DNA from: Pseudomonas sp. efr-133-TYG-5
GTDB lineage: Bacteria; Pseudomonadota; Gammaproteobacteria; Pseudomonadales; Pseudomonadaceae
Direction of reading: 5' to 3'
Length of the DNA stretch: 64,000 nucleotides
Assembly (NCBI RefSeq): GCF_030209175.1
Contig: NZ_JARVSM010000004.1
Location: forward strand, 248,001-312,000
Below the pieces are notes generated by a model. The model worked only from the letters and a program-made list of their open reading frames with translations. It ran no database searches and had not been told where the DNA came from. Each line of letters begins with the position of its first letter. The first letter of the stretch is position 1. The position numbers and the translations under genes are program-made. Shown here in pieces: positions 27,703-36,817 of the stretch.

Positions 27703-29739
27703 ATGTTCAACCCAGCTAACGAAACCCACTTCAGCCTCAAGGTCGAAGACTACGTCGGCGACCTGCAAGTCCTGTCGTTCACCGGCACCGAAGGCATCAG
27801 CCAGGCGTTTCGTTTCGACCTCGAACTGGTCAGCGAAAACCCCGATCTGGATCTGGAAAAACTCCTGCACAAGCAGGCCTTCCTCGCGTTCGATCCGCAG
27901 GGCTCGGGCATCCACGGGCAGATCTACCGCGTCGCCCAGGGCGATGCCGGCAAGCGCCTGACCCGCTACAAGGTGTCGCTGGTGCCGCAGCTGCAATACC
28001 TGCAGCACCGCACCAACCAGCGCATCTACCAGCAGATGTCGGCGCCGAAGATCATCGCGCTGATCCTCGACGAACACGGCATCCAGGCCAACAGCTACCG
28101 CTTCCAGCTGAGCCAGCCGTGCCCGGATCGCGACTACTGCGTGCAGTACGACGAAACCGACCTGCACTTCGTCCAGCGCCTGTGCGAAGAAGAAGGCATC
28201 CACTACCACTTTGAGCACAGCGAGAACGCGCACCTGCTGGTGTTCGGCGATGACCAGACCGTTTTCCCCAACCTCGGCCAGCCGACCGCGTATGTGCAAG
28301 GCAGCGGCATGGTTGCCGAAGAGCCGGTGATCAAAGGCTTCAAGCTGCGCCTGGAAACCCGCACCAGCCGCACCACGCGGCGCGACTACGACTTCGAAAA
28401 GCCGCGCCTGCAACTCGAAGCCGAGTACAGACCCGACGGTGAAAGCACGGAGCCGGACCTCGAAGACTATGACTACCCGGGCCGCTTCATCGACCGTGCG
28501 CGCGGCAAGTTCCTCAGCCAGCGCGCCCTCGAACGCCATCGCACCGATTATCGTCAGGCCGAGGGTCGCGGCGACCAGACCCGCCTCGTCAGCGGTCACT
28601 TCATGGAAATGTCCGACCACCCGCGCAGCGAGTGGAACGACCTGTGGCTGCTCACCGAAATCTTCCACGAAGGCAAACAGCCGCAAGTCCTCGAAGAGTC
28701 GGTGACCAGCGACACCACCGACAACAAGGACGACTTCCACCAGGGCTACCGTAACCGCTTCCTCGCCACCCCGTGGGACGTGTTCTACCGCCCGGCGCTG
28801 CTGCACCCGAAACCGCGCGTGCTCGGCAGCCAGACCGCCATGGTCACCGGCCCCAAGGGCGAAGAAATCCACTGCGATCAATACGGCCGCATCAAGGTGC
28901 AATTCCACTGGGACCGCGAAGGCCAGGCCGATGACAAGACCAGCTGCTGGCTGCGCGTCTCCAGCAGTTGGGCCGGCGACCGCTACGGCGCCATCTCCAT
29001 CCCGCGCATCGGCATGGAAGTCCTCGTCACCTTCCTCGAAGGCGACCCCGACCAACCACTGGTCACCGGCTGCCTGTACCACAAGGAAAACCCGGTGCCC
29101 TACGCCCTGCCGGCGAACAAGACCCGCAGCGTGTTCAAAACCCTCAGTTCCCCGGGTGGCGGCGGTTACAACGAACTGCGCATCGAAGACAAGAAAGGCG
29201 CCGAGCAGATCTACATCCACGCCCAGCGCGACTGGGACGAGAACATCGAGCATGACCAAAAGATTCGCGTCGGCAACGAACGCCACGACACGGTCGAGAA
29301 GAACAGCTACACCGAGCTGAAGGCCGAAGAACACCGCACCACGATTTCCGACCGCAAGGTTGAAACGAAGCTGGATGACCACCTGACCATCGGACAAAAC
29401 CAGCATGTGAAGCTGGGCACGGCGCAGCTCACCAGCGTGGGGAAAGAGATACACCTCAAGGCGGGAGACAAGATCGTCATCGAAGCCGGCAGCGAACTGA
29501 CCGTGCAAGGCGGTGGGAGCTTTATCAAGCTCGATGCTGGCGGCGTGACGGTGGTTGGGCCGGTGGTGAAGATCAATGCCGGTGGTTCGGCCGGGACGGG
29601 GACTGGCATCGGGATCAAACCGCCGGTGCTGCCGGGGGCGGCGGATAAGGATAAGGCAGGGAGTTTGATGGATCAGGCGTTGTTGAATGCGCCGCCTGAG
29701 AAGGTTAAGCCGAAGGCTTTTTTTGTGTTTTCTGAGTGA
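27703..29739 (+). CDS. vgrG: Type VI secretion tip protein VgrG
   Basis: The 678-residue protein has the gp27-like N-terminal part (LKVEDYVGDLQVLSFTGTEG; DLHFVQRLCEEEGIHYHFEH near residue 155), the gp5 OB-fold (QYGRIKVQFHWDREG; WAGDRYG) and the repetitive beta-helix needle (KIRVGNERHDTVEKN onward). It ends in a short 50-residue tail without a catalytic domain, so its cargo is probably the separate effector encoded two genes downstream. GGGAGC precedes the ATG. It closes the conserved tss set. Confidence 0.96.
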   Translation: MFNPANETHFSLKVEDYVGDLQVLSFTGTEGISQAFRFDLELVSENPDLDLEKLLHKQAFLAFDPQGSGIHGQIYRVAQGDAGKRLTRYKVSLVPQLQYLQHRTNQRIYQQMSAPKIIALILDEHGIQANSYRFQLSQPCPDRDYCVQYDETDLHFVQRLCEEEGIHYHFEHSENAHLLVFGDDQTVFPNLGQPTAYVQGSGMVAEEPVIKGFKLRLETRTSRTTRRDYDFEKPRLQLEAEYRPDGESTEPDLEDYDYPGRFIDRARGKFLSQRALERHRTDYRQAEGRGDQTRLVSGHFMEMSDHPRSEWNDLWLLTEIFHEGKQPQVLEESVTSDTTDNKDDFHQGYRNRFLATPWDVFYRPALLHPKPRVLGSQTAMVTGPKGEEIHCDQYGRIKVQFHWDREGQADDKTSCWLRVSSSWAGDRYGAISIPRIGMEVLVTFLEGDPDQPLVTGCLYHKENPVPYALPANKTRSVFKTLSSPGGGGYNELRIEDKKGAEQIYIHAQRDWDENIEHDQKIRVGNERHDTVEKNSYTELKAEEHRTTISDRKVETKLDDHLTIGQNQHVKLGTAQLTSVGKEIHLKAGDKIVIEAGSELTVQGGGSFIKLDAGGVTVVGPVVKINAGGSAGTGTGIGIKPPVLPGAADKDKAGSLMDQALLNAPPEKVKPKAFFVFSE

Positions 29740-29749
29740 TGAGTTCGTG

Positions 29750-30763
29750 ATGACGAGGAACAATCGAGTGCGTCAATTCAAGCTGCAGTGTTTGGCGCTG
29801 CTGGCGTTCGGGTTGTGTTCAGGGGCCTTTGCGGCGCAGTCGAGCACTGTGCAATGTCCGAGCGACAACTTCACAGATTTTGTAAAAGCCTTCTCAACCA
29901 GGCCTGAGGTACAGCAAGCGTTTATCGCCTCGCCTTTGGTCGAGCAAACGGTCATTGCCACCGCGTCGAAGCCGCGAGTGGTGGAGCGAAAGTCGCAGGC
30001 ATTTGACCTTCAATCGCTGGCGATGCTTGCTCCTGACAACATCGCGAAGTCCGGGTTGAGCATGCAAGTCCAGCTGCCGAACTACGTGATTGTTCGCGAT
30101 GACAACGGTGAAGTGTTGAAGATCTTCACGTTCAAACATAACGACTGTTGGCTATTGACCCGTGCTGAAGACTGGTCGCTTGAAACTGTACTTGACGTCC
30201 AATCCCCGAAGTCAAAGACCTCGCCGGGTGAGCGCGCACTGAAAAGAGGGGCGTTGTACAACCAACTGGGGAGTGACACCGAGTCCTCTTCTTCCAGTCA
30301 GTTGTACATTTCCGCTTTGAACAGTTACTTGCATGGGGCCGATCAAGGCTCGGCAGAGGCAGCCTTCGCAGCGGCGGGGATCAGCCTTTCAGGTCAAGCC
30401 CCACGGTTGGAAAATGCAAGGATCCTGCAGTTGCTGGAATCAGCGGCCCAGAGCGTACCTGAAGCGGGGATAGCCCTTGCCGATTTCTATTGCGACGAAG
30501 GCAACTACGAAGAGACGCGCGCCTGTGTCAATCCAGAAAAATCATTGGGTGCTCTTGTGAACTCAGCCCAACTCGGCTCCGCGGATGCACGGGTTCAACT
30601 AGGCGGCGCCTATGAGACCGGCGCAATCGTCCCTGTCGATTTGCCGCGGGCAATGGCTTGTTATCAAGAGGCCGGCAGTAAAGGCAATGAGGCGGGTGCA
30701 AGAGGCGTCGAACGCCTGAGCACCCAAGGCATTACCGCAAATAATTCAATTCATTGCCTTTAA
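29750..30763 (+). CDS. Exported Sel1-repeat protein between vgrG and the large effector
   Basis: The 337-residue protein starts MTRNNRVRQFK with a signal peptide ending near A-F-A-A (residue 29). Residues 36-145 form a domain starting CPSDNFTDF and closing around CWLLTRAEDWSL, which recurs in the exported protein at 42890-43420. The C-terminal part has Sel1-like repeats (GSADARVQLGGAYETGAI...). Sel1-repeat exported proteins act as immunity to some T6SS lipases in Pseudomonas, so an immunity or accessory role is plausible. The start at 29750 is chosen over a longer frame reaching into vgrG. Confidence 0.75.
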   Translation: MTRNNRVRQFKLQCLALLAFGLCSGAFAAQSSTVQCPSDNFTDFVKAFSTRPEVQQAFIASPLVEQTVIATASKPRVVERKSQAFDLQSLAMLAPDNIAKSGLSMQVQLPNYVIVRDDNGEVLKIFTFKHNDCWLLTRAEDWSLETVLDVQSPKSKTSPGERALKRGALYNQLGSDTESSSSSQLYISALNSYLHGADQGSAEAAFAAAGISLSGQAPRLENARILQLLESAAQSVPEAGIALADFYCDEGNYEETRACVNPEKSLGALVNSAQLGSADARVQLGGAYETGAIVPVDLPRAMACYQEAGSKGNEAGARGVERLSTQGITANNSIHCL

Positions 30764-30778
30764 AGCAGGATGCTATCG

Positions 30779-33700
30779 ATGAGCACGGGACTACTCGAGC
30801 AGCGGGTCAACTACCCCAACAGCGGATATGAATACGGTTACGGCAAGGGAGGAACTGCGGACGAAGACGGTGACGGCCGGAAGGAGATCGATTGTTCACA
30901 CTTGCTCAATCTCATGCTCGGCGATGCGGGGTACAACATTCCGTACCGGACCACAGGCCAACTTGCGACAGACACCACGCATTTCGAAGTCATTCCCCTT
31001 ACCGGTGTTCAGCCGGGTGATATCGCGCTTTGGACAGGATTGCACCATACCGGTGTAATCGAGGACATGGACGTCAACCGGACCAAGGGCAACTTCTTCG
31101 GCTCGCAGACTTCGACTGGACCGAAGTCTGCGAAGTACGGTGCCGGCAGTGGTTACTGGCCGATGCCTGACAAGTACTTGCGGCCGAAGGCAGAGTACCG
31201 GAGCGGTGCGCAACCGGCGGCTGCTCCTGCCCCCGCGCCGTCCCCTGCTCCAGCAGGGTCACCGCTCATGGGTTTTCAGTACCCATTCAGGAAAGCGGAT
31301 GGGAAGCAGTTTGAGAGTGCCGACGAAATATATAAAGCGCTGGAAAAAGAAACGTCGGGCCACTACCTCCTGGGCAGTAACAAGTTCTGGCATGGTGGTA
31401 TTCACATCAGCGATGCGAGCGCACCCCAATGCATCTTGAATGAGCCGATCCGCTGCATGGCCGACGGTGAGGTGGTGGCCTATCGACTCAATGAAGACTA
31501 TCTGGAGTCCACGTTCGGTGTTGACGAGAAAAAGCTGAAGTATTCCAACTCGTTCTGTCTGGTACGACATGAGTACAAATCTGCGCCAAACCCAGAAGAA
31601 GGGCCGAATAAAGGCAAGCAAAACAAGCTGAATTTCTACAGCCTGTACATGCATCTTCTGCCCTTCAAGCGCTATCCGCTGACTGAGGAAGAAACGCCGA
31701 AACCGCAAGTGACCATGAAGGTAAGTGACTTCAACGCTTACGATGATTGCCCGGAAACCAGCAGTATCCAGAACGTTGGCAAGCTCGTTACGGGGACAAG
31801 ACTTGAGATATTGGATCAAAAGGACGTAGGTACCGTTACCTACGCGAAAGGCAAAATCCTCTCGGGTAGCGTGAAAAAAAACGGTCACAAAGTTCGCGAG
31901 GCTGGCAAGGAGGTCTGGTTCGCTTACTTGAAAGATGCAGAACCCTACAAAAACTCCAAACCCGCCCGTATATGGTTGGCGGATCCGATTCCGGAGCGCT
32001 TGAAGCCCAAATATTGGCAAGGCAAGGTCAAGGGGACTGCGTTGAAGCGACTGGACCTTTATCAGGATCCTGCCTCGGCTCAAAATGGGCAGGCTGCAGG
32101 TGCCAGGATGGGGTCGCTGCAGCTTACCCCTCAAAGCCCGGTTGAGTTCGACAGCAAAGAGGTACTGAACCTCAATGTGTCAGGGACAATTCGTCGAATG
32201 GCGAAATGTACGAGCAGCGGTAGCTTGGCGGGCGCGGGAAGCCTTCCTCCCAGCTTCTGGGCGATCGTGGAAAACGATTTTGTTGCCTGGGATGTAATCC
32301 CGAGCAATTTCGGTTCTGTACAACCCGCAAGCACCGGAATCAAGGCGGGAGACCCGATTGGCTATCTGGGATTGACTGAAAACCTGACCGGCGAAGATGG
32401 CGGTGTAGCGAGTAAGTATCAAGTACATGTCGAGATATTTACTGCTGAAGCAGACGTAAAAGAGTTCCTCAAGAATACGGCGGGCTTGAAGATCGGCAAG
32501 CAATACCTGCATTTGCCAGCCGGAAGTGATCTGAAGAAAAAAGCACCTGCAACAGACAGTACGGTGTTGAAAACGGGACATGCGGTAGATCTGAATAAGG
32601 CTTCTGTCATCAAAGTAGGCGCTGACGAATATTACGATGTGACCGTTACTGACGATGCTCAGGCCGTTAACGGTCTGGTCAAGAAAACCGGTGCACAAAT
32701 CATCACTCAGCATGATTGGGAAAAGCTGGGATTTCAGATCGTCGAAGAAACCAATGCAACAGCGGACGGTTTCCTTGATCCTAAGGACATGCCCGTATTC
32801 TTTAAGGACCTGTTTACGAAGATTGATAAAGACGAAAGCGGAGACGTCGACCCGGCGGAATTGGCTGATGCCTTGAAAAACCCAGATACGCGTTCGCAAT
32901 GGTCCAGGCTGGTTGCACACCATCCGACAGAGTGGAAAGACAAAGCAAATGCTCCAAAATGGAGCCGACTTGATATTGAGCTTAAGCACGCCCCCAAGAC
33001 ACTGGATCACGAAAAAGAAAGAATAAACAAGTACGTGTTTTGGGATGAGTTATCGGGAAAAGCACAAATGGCTGATAGCCAAATATGGCATTTCCATCCG
33101 GTCGCGTTTGTAGATAATTTCTTGGGCGCGGGATGCTGTGAGTTAAATGAAGCGAATTTCAAGAAGATTTTTGGAAGCGCTCCTTTGTTTACTGCGCAGA
33201 ACATGCCTCAGGGTTGTGATGCTCGAAATGTCGAACCGCAGAAATTCATTAATTTGTTGAATGCTGCATTTAAAGCTAATAATTTTGACAAATGCATATA
33301 TAAGATGCACTTCTTGGCGCAGTGCTATCACGAAAGCGATCACTTCAGGACAACCAAGGAGTATGCCAGCGGTAATGACTATGATCTAAGTGTTCACCCA
33401 GCATCGGTGTGTATAACTGAAGGGCAGGATAGTAGAACCTGCAAGCGTCATCATCAGATCATGCAGGAAGGGAACACTACGATTGGCGACGGGCCAAAGT
33501 ATAAAGGCAAGGGCTTGATCCAGATTACTTGGAAGAGTGCGTATCAAAAGTATAAAGAGCACAGTGGGGTAGACTGTGTAGCAAACCCGGAGGTGCTATC
33601 TCAAAGCATTGAGCACGCAGTGAACGTTTCGTTCTGGTTCTGGACCGTGTTCAAAGGGGAAAATCTCAATAAAAAAATAGACAGGTTCTATCAGGAGTTG

Positions 33701-33838
33701 AAGGCACAAGGGGGTATGACCGTAGAACAAATGGATGCTGAAGTCGTCAGAAAAATAACCAAAGTTGTGAATGGCGGGGCCAACCATTTGGCGGAAAGGC
33801 AAGAGCTGTTCAGGAAGATTAAAGGGGAGCTGAAGTGA
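30779..33838 (+). CDS. Large multidomain cell-wall-degrading T6SS effector (NlpC/P60-like, M23-like, EF-hand, GH19-like)
   Basis: A 1019-residue protein without signal peptide. Residues 1-150 resemble an NlpC/P60-CHAP amidase or endopeptidase: D38-C39-S-H with C39 as nucleophile and H89/H90 in HHTGVIED. After a Pro-Ala linker, residues 195-565 look like an M23 metallopeptidase: H205-GGIH, SLYMH292, then a long insertion, then AGDPIGYLGL and Q-V-H550-V-E. A perfect EF-hand loop is at D683-KDESGDVDPAE. Residues 800-1019 match GH19 chitinase-type lysozymes: FLAQCYHE852S and GDGPKYKGKGLIQIT at 903-917. Position after vgrG and the following exported protein mark it as cargo. ATG 30779 has AGCAGGA at the right distance; an ATG at 30770 is too close to it. 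Confidence 0.85.
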   Translation: MSTGLLEQRVNYPNSGYEYGYGKGGTADEDGDGRKEIDCSHLLNLMLGDAGYNIPYRTTGQLATDTTHFEVIPLTGVQPGDIALWTGLHHTGVIEDMDVNRTKGNFFGSQTSTGPKSAKYGAGSGYWPMPDKYLRPKAEYRSGAQPAAAPAPAPSPAPAGSPLMGFQYPFRKADGKQFESADEIYKALEKETSGHYLLGSNKFWHGGIHISDASAPQCILNEPIRCMADGEVVAYRLNEDYLESTFGVDEKKLKYSNSFCLVRHEYKSAPNPEEGPNKGKQNKLNFYSLYMHLLPFKRYPLTEEETPKPQVTMKVSDFNAYDDCPETSSIQNVGKLVTGTRLEILDQKDVGTVTYAKGKILSGSVKKNGHKVREAGKEVWFAYLKDAEPYKNSKPARIWLADPIPERLKPKYWQGKVKGTALKRLDLYQDPASAQNGQAAGARMGSLQLTPQSPVEFDSKEVLNLNVSGTIRRMAKCTSSGSLAGAGSLPPSFWAIVENDFVAWDVIPSNFGSVQPASTGIKAGDPIGYLGLTENLTGEDGGVASKYQVHVEIFTAEADVKEFLKNTAGLKIGKQYLHLPAGSDLKKKAPATDSTVLKTGHAVDLNKASVIKVGADEYYDVTVTDDAQAVNGLVKKTGAQIITQHDWEKLGFQIVEETNATADGFLDPKDMPVFFKDLFTKIDKDESGDVDPAELADALKNPDTRSQWSRLVAHHPTEWKDKANAPKWSRLDIELKHAPKTLDHEKERINKYVFWDELSGKAQMADSQIWHFHPVAFVDNFLGAGCCELNEANFKKIFGSAPLFTAQNMPQGCDARNVEPQKFINLLNAAFKANNFDKCIYKMHFLAQCYHESDHFRTTKEYASGNDYDLSVHPASVCITEGQDSRTCKRHHQIMQEGNTTIGDGPKYKGKGLIQITWKSAYQKYKEHSGVDCVANPEVLSQSIEHAVNVSFWFWTVFKGENLNKKIDRFYQELKAQGGMTVEQMDAEVVRKITKVVNGGANHLAERQELFRKIKGELK

Positions 33839-34629
33839 AGATATTTGTTGGCCTGTTGGCAAGTGTTGCGTTTTTTTCTACGGCAGCAGAAGCGAATTTT
33901 AAAACAATCCTTCTCGAACCTGATAGTGAGATTTCATTGCCTTTGACCTGCAAAGGTGCGGATAGCAAGATTCAACTTAAAGATGGACAGGTAGGGGTGA
34001 TTGGTAGTCTCGGTAAAGCCTATAGTCTGAATCTCGATGAGCAGCTGGAGAAATTGCCGATAATGGTGGGTTCGAGCGGCGATTCAGGTGAATGTGTTCT
34101 GGCAGTGAAATATGCCGAAAATGACGTAAATGAAAGCTACTCGTTGTTTGTTTTTGATAGCGTGAACGGTAAATACAAAAGTTCTGCAGTGCCTATTGTT
34201 ACCAACCCTGAATTCTCCGCGGGGAAAGTGCTGAGTAATTATCGAGACGGTACTGTTACGCATAATGATACTTTGTGCTTTTCCAGTACCAATAAGGATT
34301 ATTACGTCTGCGAGAAGCGCGAGCAATTTACCGAAGGTTTGGAAAGAATACAGAAATGCAATGAGTCCAAGTGTCTGGACACTGCGGTCGTGAAAGAAAA
34401 TACGTCCAGTCCTATTGGTGCTGTTGTTGTCTCGCCAAAGGTCTATTTATCCGATCGAAATGAGGATTCGACATTTTCTCAGCGAAAAGCTTATTTAGTT
34501 GTTGGTGACAAGGTTGTTTTGACCGATTTCTTCTCTGGCGATGAGGGTATGTATTACAAAGTGGTATATGAGGGGAAGTCCAAGACAGTCGGATGGCTTT
34601 CATCTGAATCTGTGCGAGTCAATGAATAG
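33835..34629 (+). CDS. Periplasmic protein, probable immunity to the multidomain effector
   Basis: The 264-residue protein has a clear signal peptide (MKIFVGLLASVAFFSTAAEA) and a mature part with six cysteines, and ends in an SH3-like segment (KVYLSDRNEDSTF ... VGWLSSESVRV). It starts with GTG, overlapping the effector stop as GTGA, the tight coupling expected of immunity genes. DNA is clearly AT-richer than the tss genes. No known immunity family was recognised. It would protect the producer's periplasm, where all predicted effector activities act. Confidence 0.72.
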   Translation: MKIFVGLLASVAFFSTAAEANFKTILLEPDSEISLPLTCKGADSKIQLKDGQVGVIGSLGKAYSLNLDEQLEKLPIMVGSSGDSGECVLAVKYAENDVNESYSLFVFDSVNGKYKSSAVPIVTNPEFSAGKVLSNYRDGTVTHNDTLCFSSTNKDYYVCEKREQFTEGLERIQKCNESKCLDTAVVKENTSSPIGAVVVSPKVYLSDRNEDSTFSQRKAYLVVGDKVVLTDFFSGDEGMYYKVVYEGKSKTVGWLSSESVRVNE

Positions 34630-34884
34630 ACCTTTTATGAGAAGCCATGAACTGGGCGCGGAAGGGTGCAGCCAGCATTTTTCTTGTCGCGCATTCATGG
34701 CGATCACAGGGCACCCAACCAATCACGGCGAGTCACTGCATTTGAAGTTCGGGGTCCTGTCGGGTGCGCTTGCGTACGTGTTCGGTCTGAGTCCGTCACG
34801 CGAAAACGTTTAACGCTTGTGCATCTGACCACCGCGATTTTCCTTTAAACTCCGCACCTTCAAGGAAAGCGCTCAGGACATGGA

Positions 34885-35373
34885 ATGCCAGCCCCCTCTA
34901 CCTCGCTTCGCCCAGCGTTAGTGCTCTGGCTATACGCCGCCGCCATCGTGCACATGCTTGCCGGCCTCGCCCTGACCTGGGCCGGGCACTCCGGGCTGCT
35001 CGACGGCTACCTGCAGACCCTCGAACGTGCATTCTGGGGCGCCGATGCGGTGCCCGCCGCAGGCCGTGAACAACAGGTCTGGTGGCTCGCGTTGTTTGGC
35101 GCGACGTTGCAAAGCTATTCGCTGTTCATGCTTGCCCTGGTGCACATTGGCAATCGCCTGAAAACCCCGCTGGCCTGGGGCGGGTTGATGGCCGGTATCG
35201 TTGTGTGGGCACCGCAGGACATGTTGCTCTCGGCACACCAACAGGTCTGGTCGCACCTGTGGTTCGACAGCGCCGCGCTGCTGGTTCTGCTGCCGCCGCT
35301 GCTCTGGCTCTATCGCCACGACCAGCGAATTTCCTCTTCCGACACGTCCTTGAGTGAGCCAAACCATGCCTGA
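34885..35373 (+). CDS. Four-helix inner-membrane protein, first gene of a three-gene operon
   Basis: A 162-residue hydrophobic protein with about four transmembrane segments (VLWLYAAAIVHMLAGLALTW; WWLALFGATLQSYSLFMLAL; and two more) and a polar tail. I do not recognise the family. AGGA lies upstream of the ATG at 34885; an in-line ATG at 34880 is out of frame. A weak promoter (TAAACT at 34846-34851) may precede it. Its stop overlaps the next gene's start by eight bases, so it should work with the membrane-anchored epimerase. Confidence 0.7.
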   Translation: MPAPSTSLRPALVLWLYAAAIVHMLAGLALTWAGHSGLLDGYLQTLERAFWGADAVPAAGREQQVWWLALFGATLQSYSLFMLALVHIGNRLKTPLAWGGLMAGIVVWAPQDMLLSAHQQVWSHLWFDSAALLVLLPPLLWLYRHDQRISSSDTSLSEPNHA

Positions 35374-36808
35374 TTTTTCGCTGCTGGATTGGGCGCTCAC
35401 CTTGCTGATTGCCCAGGCCTGCCTGGGAGCACTCGACACCCTGTATCACCACGAACTGACGGTAGCGCTGCCGTATCGCCACAGTGCGCGGCTGGAGTTG
35501 TCGATTCACGCGCTGCGTTCGTGTTTCTACGGCGTCCTGTTTCTCGGCATGGCGCACCTCGAGTTCCATGGCGCGTGGGCGGCGGTCGTTGCGCTGCTGT
35601 TCGCGCTGGAGATCGGCCTGACGCTGTGGGATTTCGTGGTCGAGGATCGCAGCCGCAAGCTACCGGCGATCGAGCGCATCATGCACACCGTGCTGGCGGT
35701 CAACGGCGGAGCGTTTTTTGCGTTGTACGGCGTGCAACTGGCGCAGTGGGCGAGTTTGCCGAGCGGCCTGAGCGCTGTGGATTTCGGCTGGAAGGGCTGG
35801 GTGCTGACGCTGTTTGCCGTGGGCGTGACGGCGTCGGGGATTCGCGATGGTCTGGCGGCGTTGCGCATGCAGCGCGAGGGCAAGCCGTCCAACCCGTTTG
35901 CCGGCGGCGCGTTCAAACGTGTGCTGGTGACGGGCGGCACCGGGTTTATCGGTGAAACGCTGGTCAATCAATTGCTCGATGCCGGCCACACCGTCAGCGT
36001 GCTGGCCCGCGATCCGCTGAAAGCCGCGTACCTGTTCGACGGCCGAGCACGCTGTGTGCGCTCGCTGAGCAAACTCGGCTATGACGAAACCTTCGACGTG
36101 GTGATCAATCTCGCCGGCGCACCGGTTGCCGGGCCACGCTGGAGTCCCAAGCGGCAGGCGCAGTTGCTCGCCAGCCGCGTCGGCACGACCGAAGCGTTGC
36201 TGAGCTGGCTGAAAAACACCAGGCACAAACCCGCGCTGTGGATTCAGGCCTCGGCCATCGGTTTCTACGGCGTGCGCGATGTCAGCGAAAGCCTCGATGA
36301 GCAGGCGAGCAAGGGCGACGGTTTCATGGCCGAACTCTGTGCGCGTTGGGAGGCTTCAGCGCAGCCCGCCACTGAGTTTGGTGTGCGCCAAGTGGTGCTA
36401 CGCCTCGGTGTTGTGTTCGGCCCGGGGGGTGCGTTGTTGCCGCTGCTGATCCCGTTCCGCCTGGGCTTCGGCGGGCGCATGGGCGACGGCAAACAGATCA
36501 TGAGCTGGGTGCACCGCGACGATGTGATTCAGGTGATCGCTCGATCCTTCCACGATGAAAGTTTGCGCGGCACCTACAACATGGTCGCGCCCGAAACGGT
36601 CAGTCAGGCAGTGTTCGCCGAGCATGTCGGCAAGGTCCTCAAGCGCCCGGTGTGGTTCCACGTTCCAGCGGCACCCGTACGGGCGCTGGCGGGGGAGATG
36701 GCGCAACTGTTCTTCGACGGCCAGCGCGTGGTGCCGCAGCGCTTGAGCGAGGCGGGCTACACGTTCCTTTATCCGACCCTCGACGCTGCCCTGCGCGATC
36801 TGGCCTGA
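35366..36808 (+). CDS. Membrane-anchored TIGR01777-type NAD(P)-dependent epimerase/oxidoreductase
   Basis: A 480-residue fusion. Residues 1-180 form about five transmembrane helices with polar and histidine-rich stretches (LDTLYHHE, ELSIH, ERIMH). Residues 187-480 are an SDR of the TIGR01777/YfcH type: VLVTGGTGFIGETLVNQLL dinucleotide-binding start, VVINLAGAPVAGPRWS, IQASAIGFYG and SWVHRDDVIQ. An upstream GTG at 35354 is an alternative start. Substrate unknown. The cytosolic dehydrogenase is tethered to a membrane domain that may itself bind metal; that is a guess from the ExxxH patterns. Confidence 0.8.
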   Translation: MPDFSLLDWALTLLIAQACLGALDTLYHHELTVALPYRHSARLELSIHALRSCFYGVLFLGMAHLEFHGAWAAVVALLFALEIGLTLWDFVVEDRSRKLPAIERIMHTVLAVNGGAFFALYGVQLAQWASLPSGLSAVDFGWKGWVLTLFAVGVTASGIRDGLAALRMQREGKPSNPFAGGAFKRVLVTGGTGFIGETLVNQLLDAGHTVSVLARDPLKAAYLFDGRARCVRSLSKLGYDETFDVVINLAGAPVAGPRWSPKRQAQLLASRVGTTEALLSWLKNTRHKPALWIQASAIGFYGVRDVSESLDEQASKGDGFMAELCARWEASAQPATEFGVRQVVLRLGVVFGPGGALLPLLIPFRLGFGGRMGDGKQIMSWVHRDDVIQVIARSFHDESLRGTYNMVAPETVSQAVFAEHVGKVLKRPVWFHVPAAPVRALAGEMAQLFFDGQRVVPQRLSEAGYTFLYPTLDAALRDLA

Positions 36809-36817
36809 GGATCGCCC

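Noticed and set aside
34541..34848. Short frames after the immunity gene
   Set aside because: They overlap the immunity gene or the promoter of the next operon and have no start signal.
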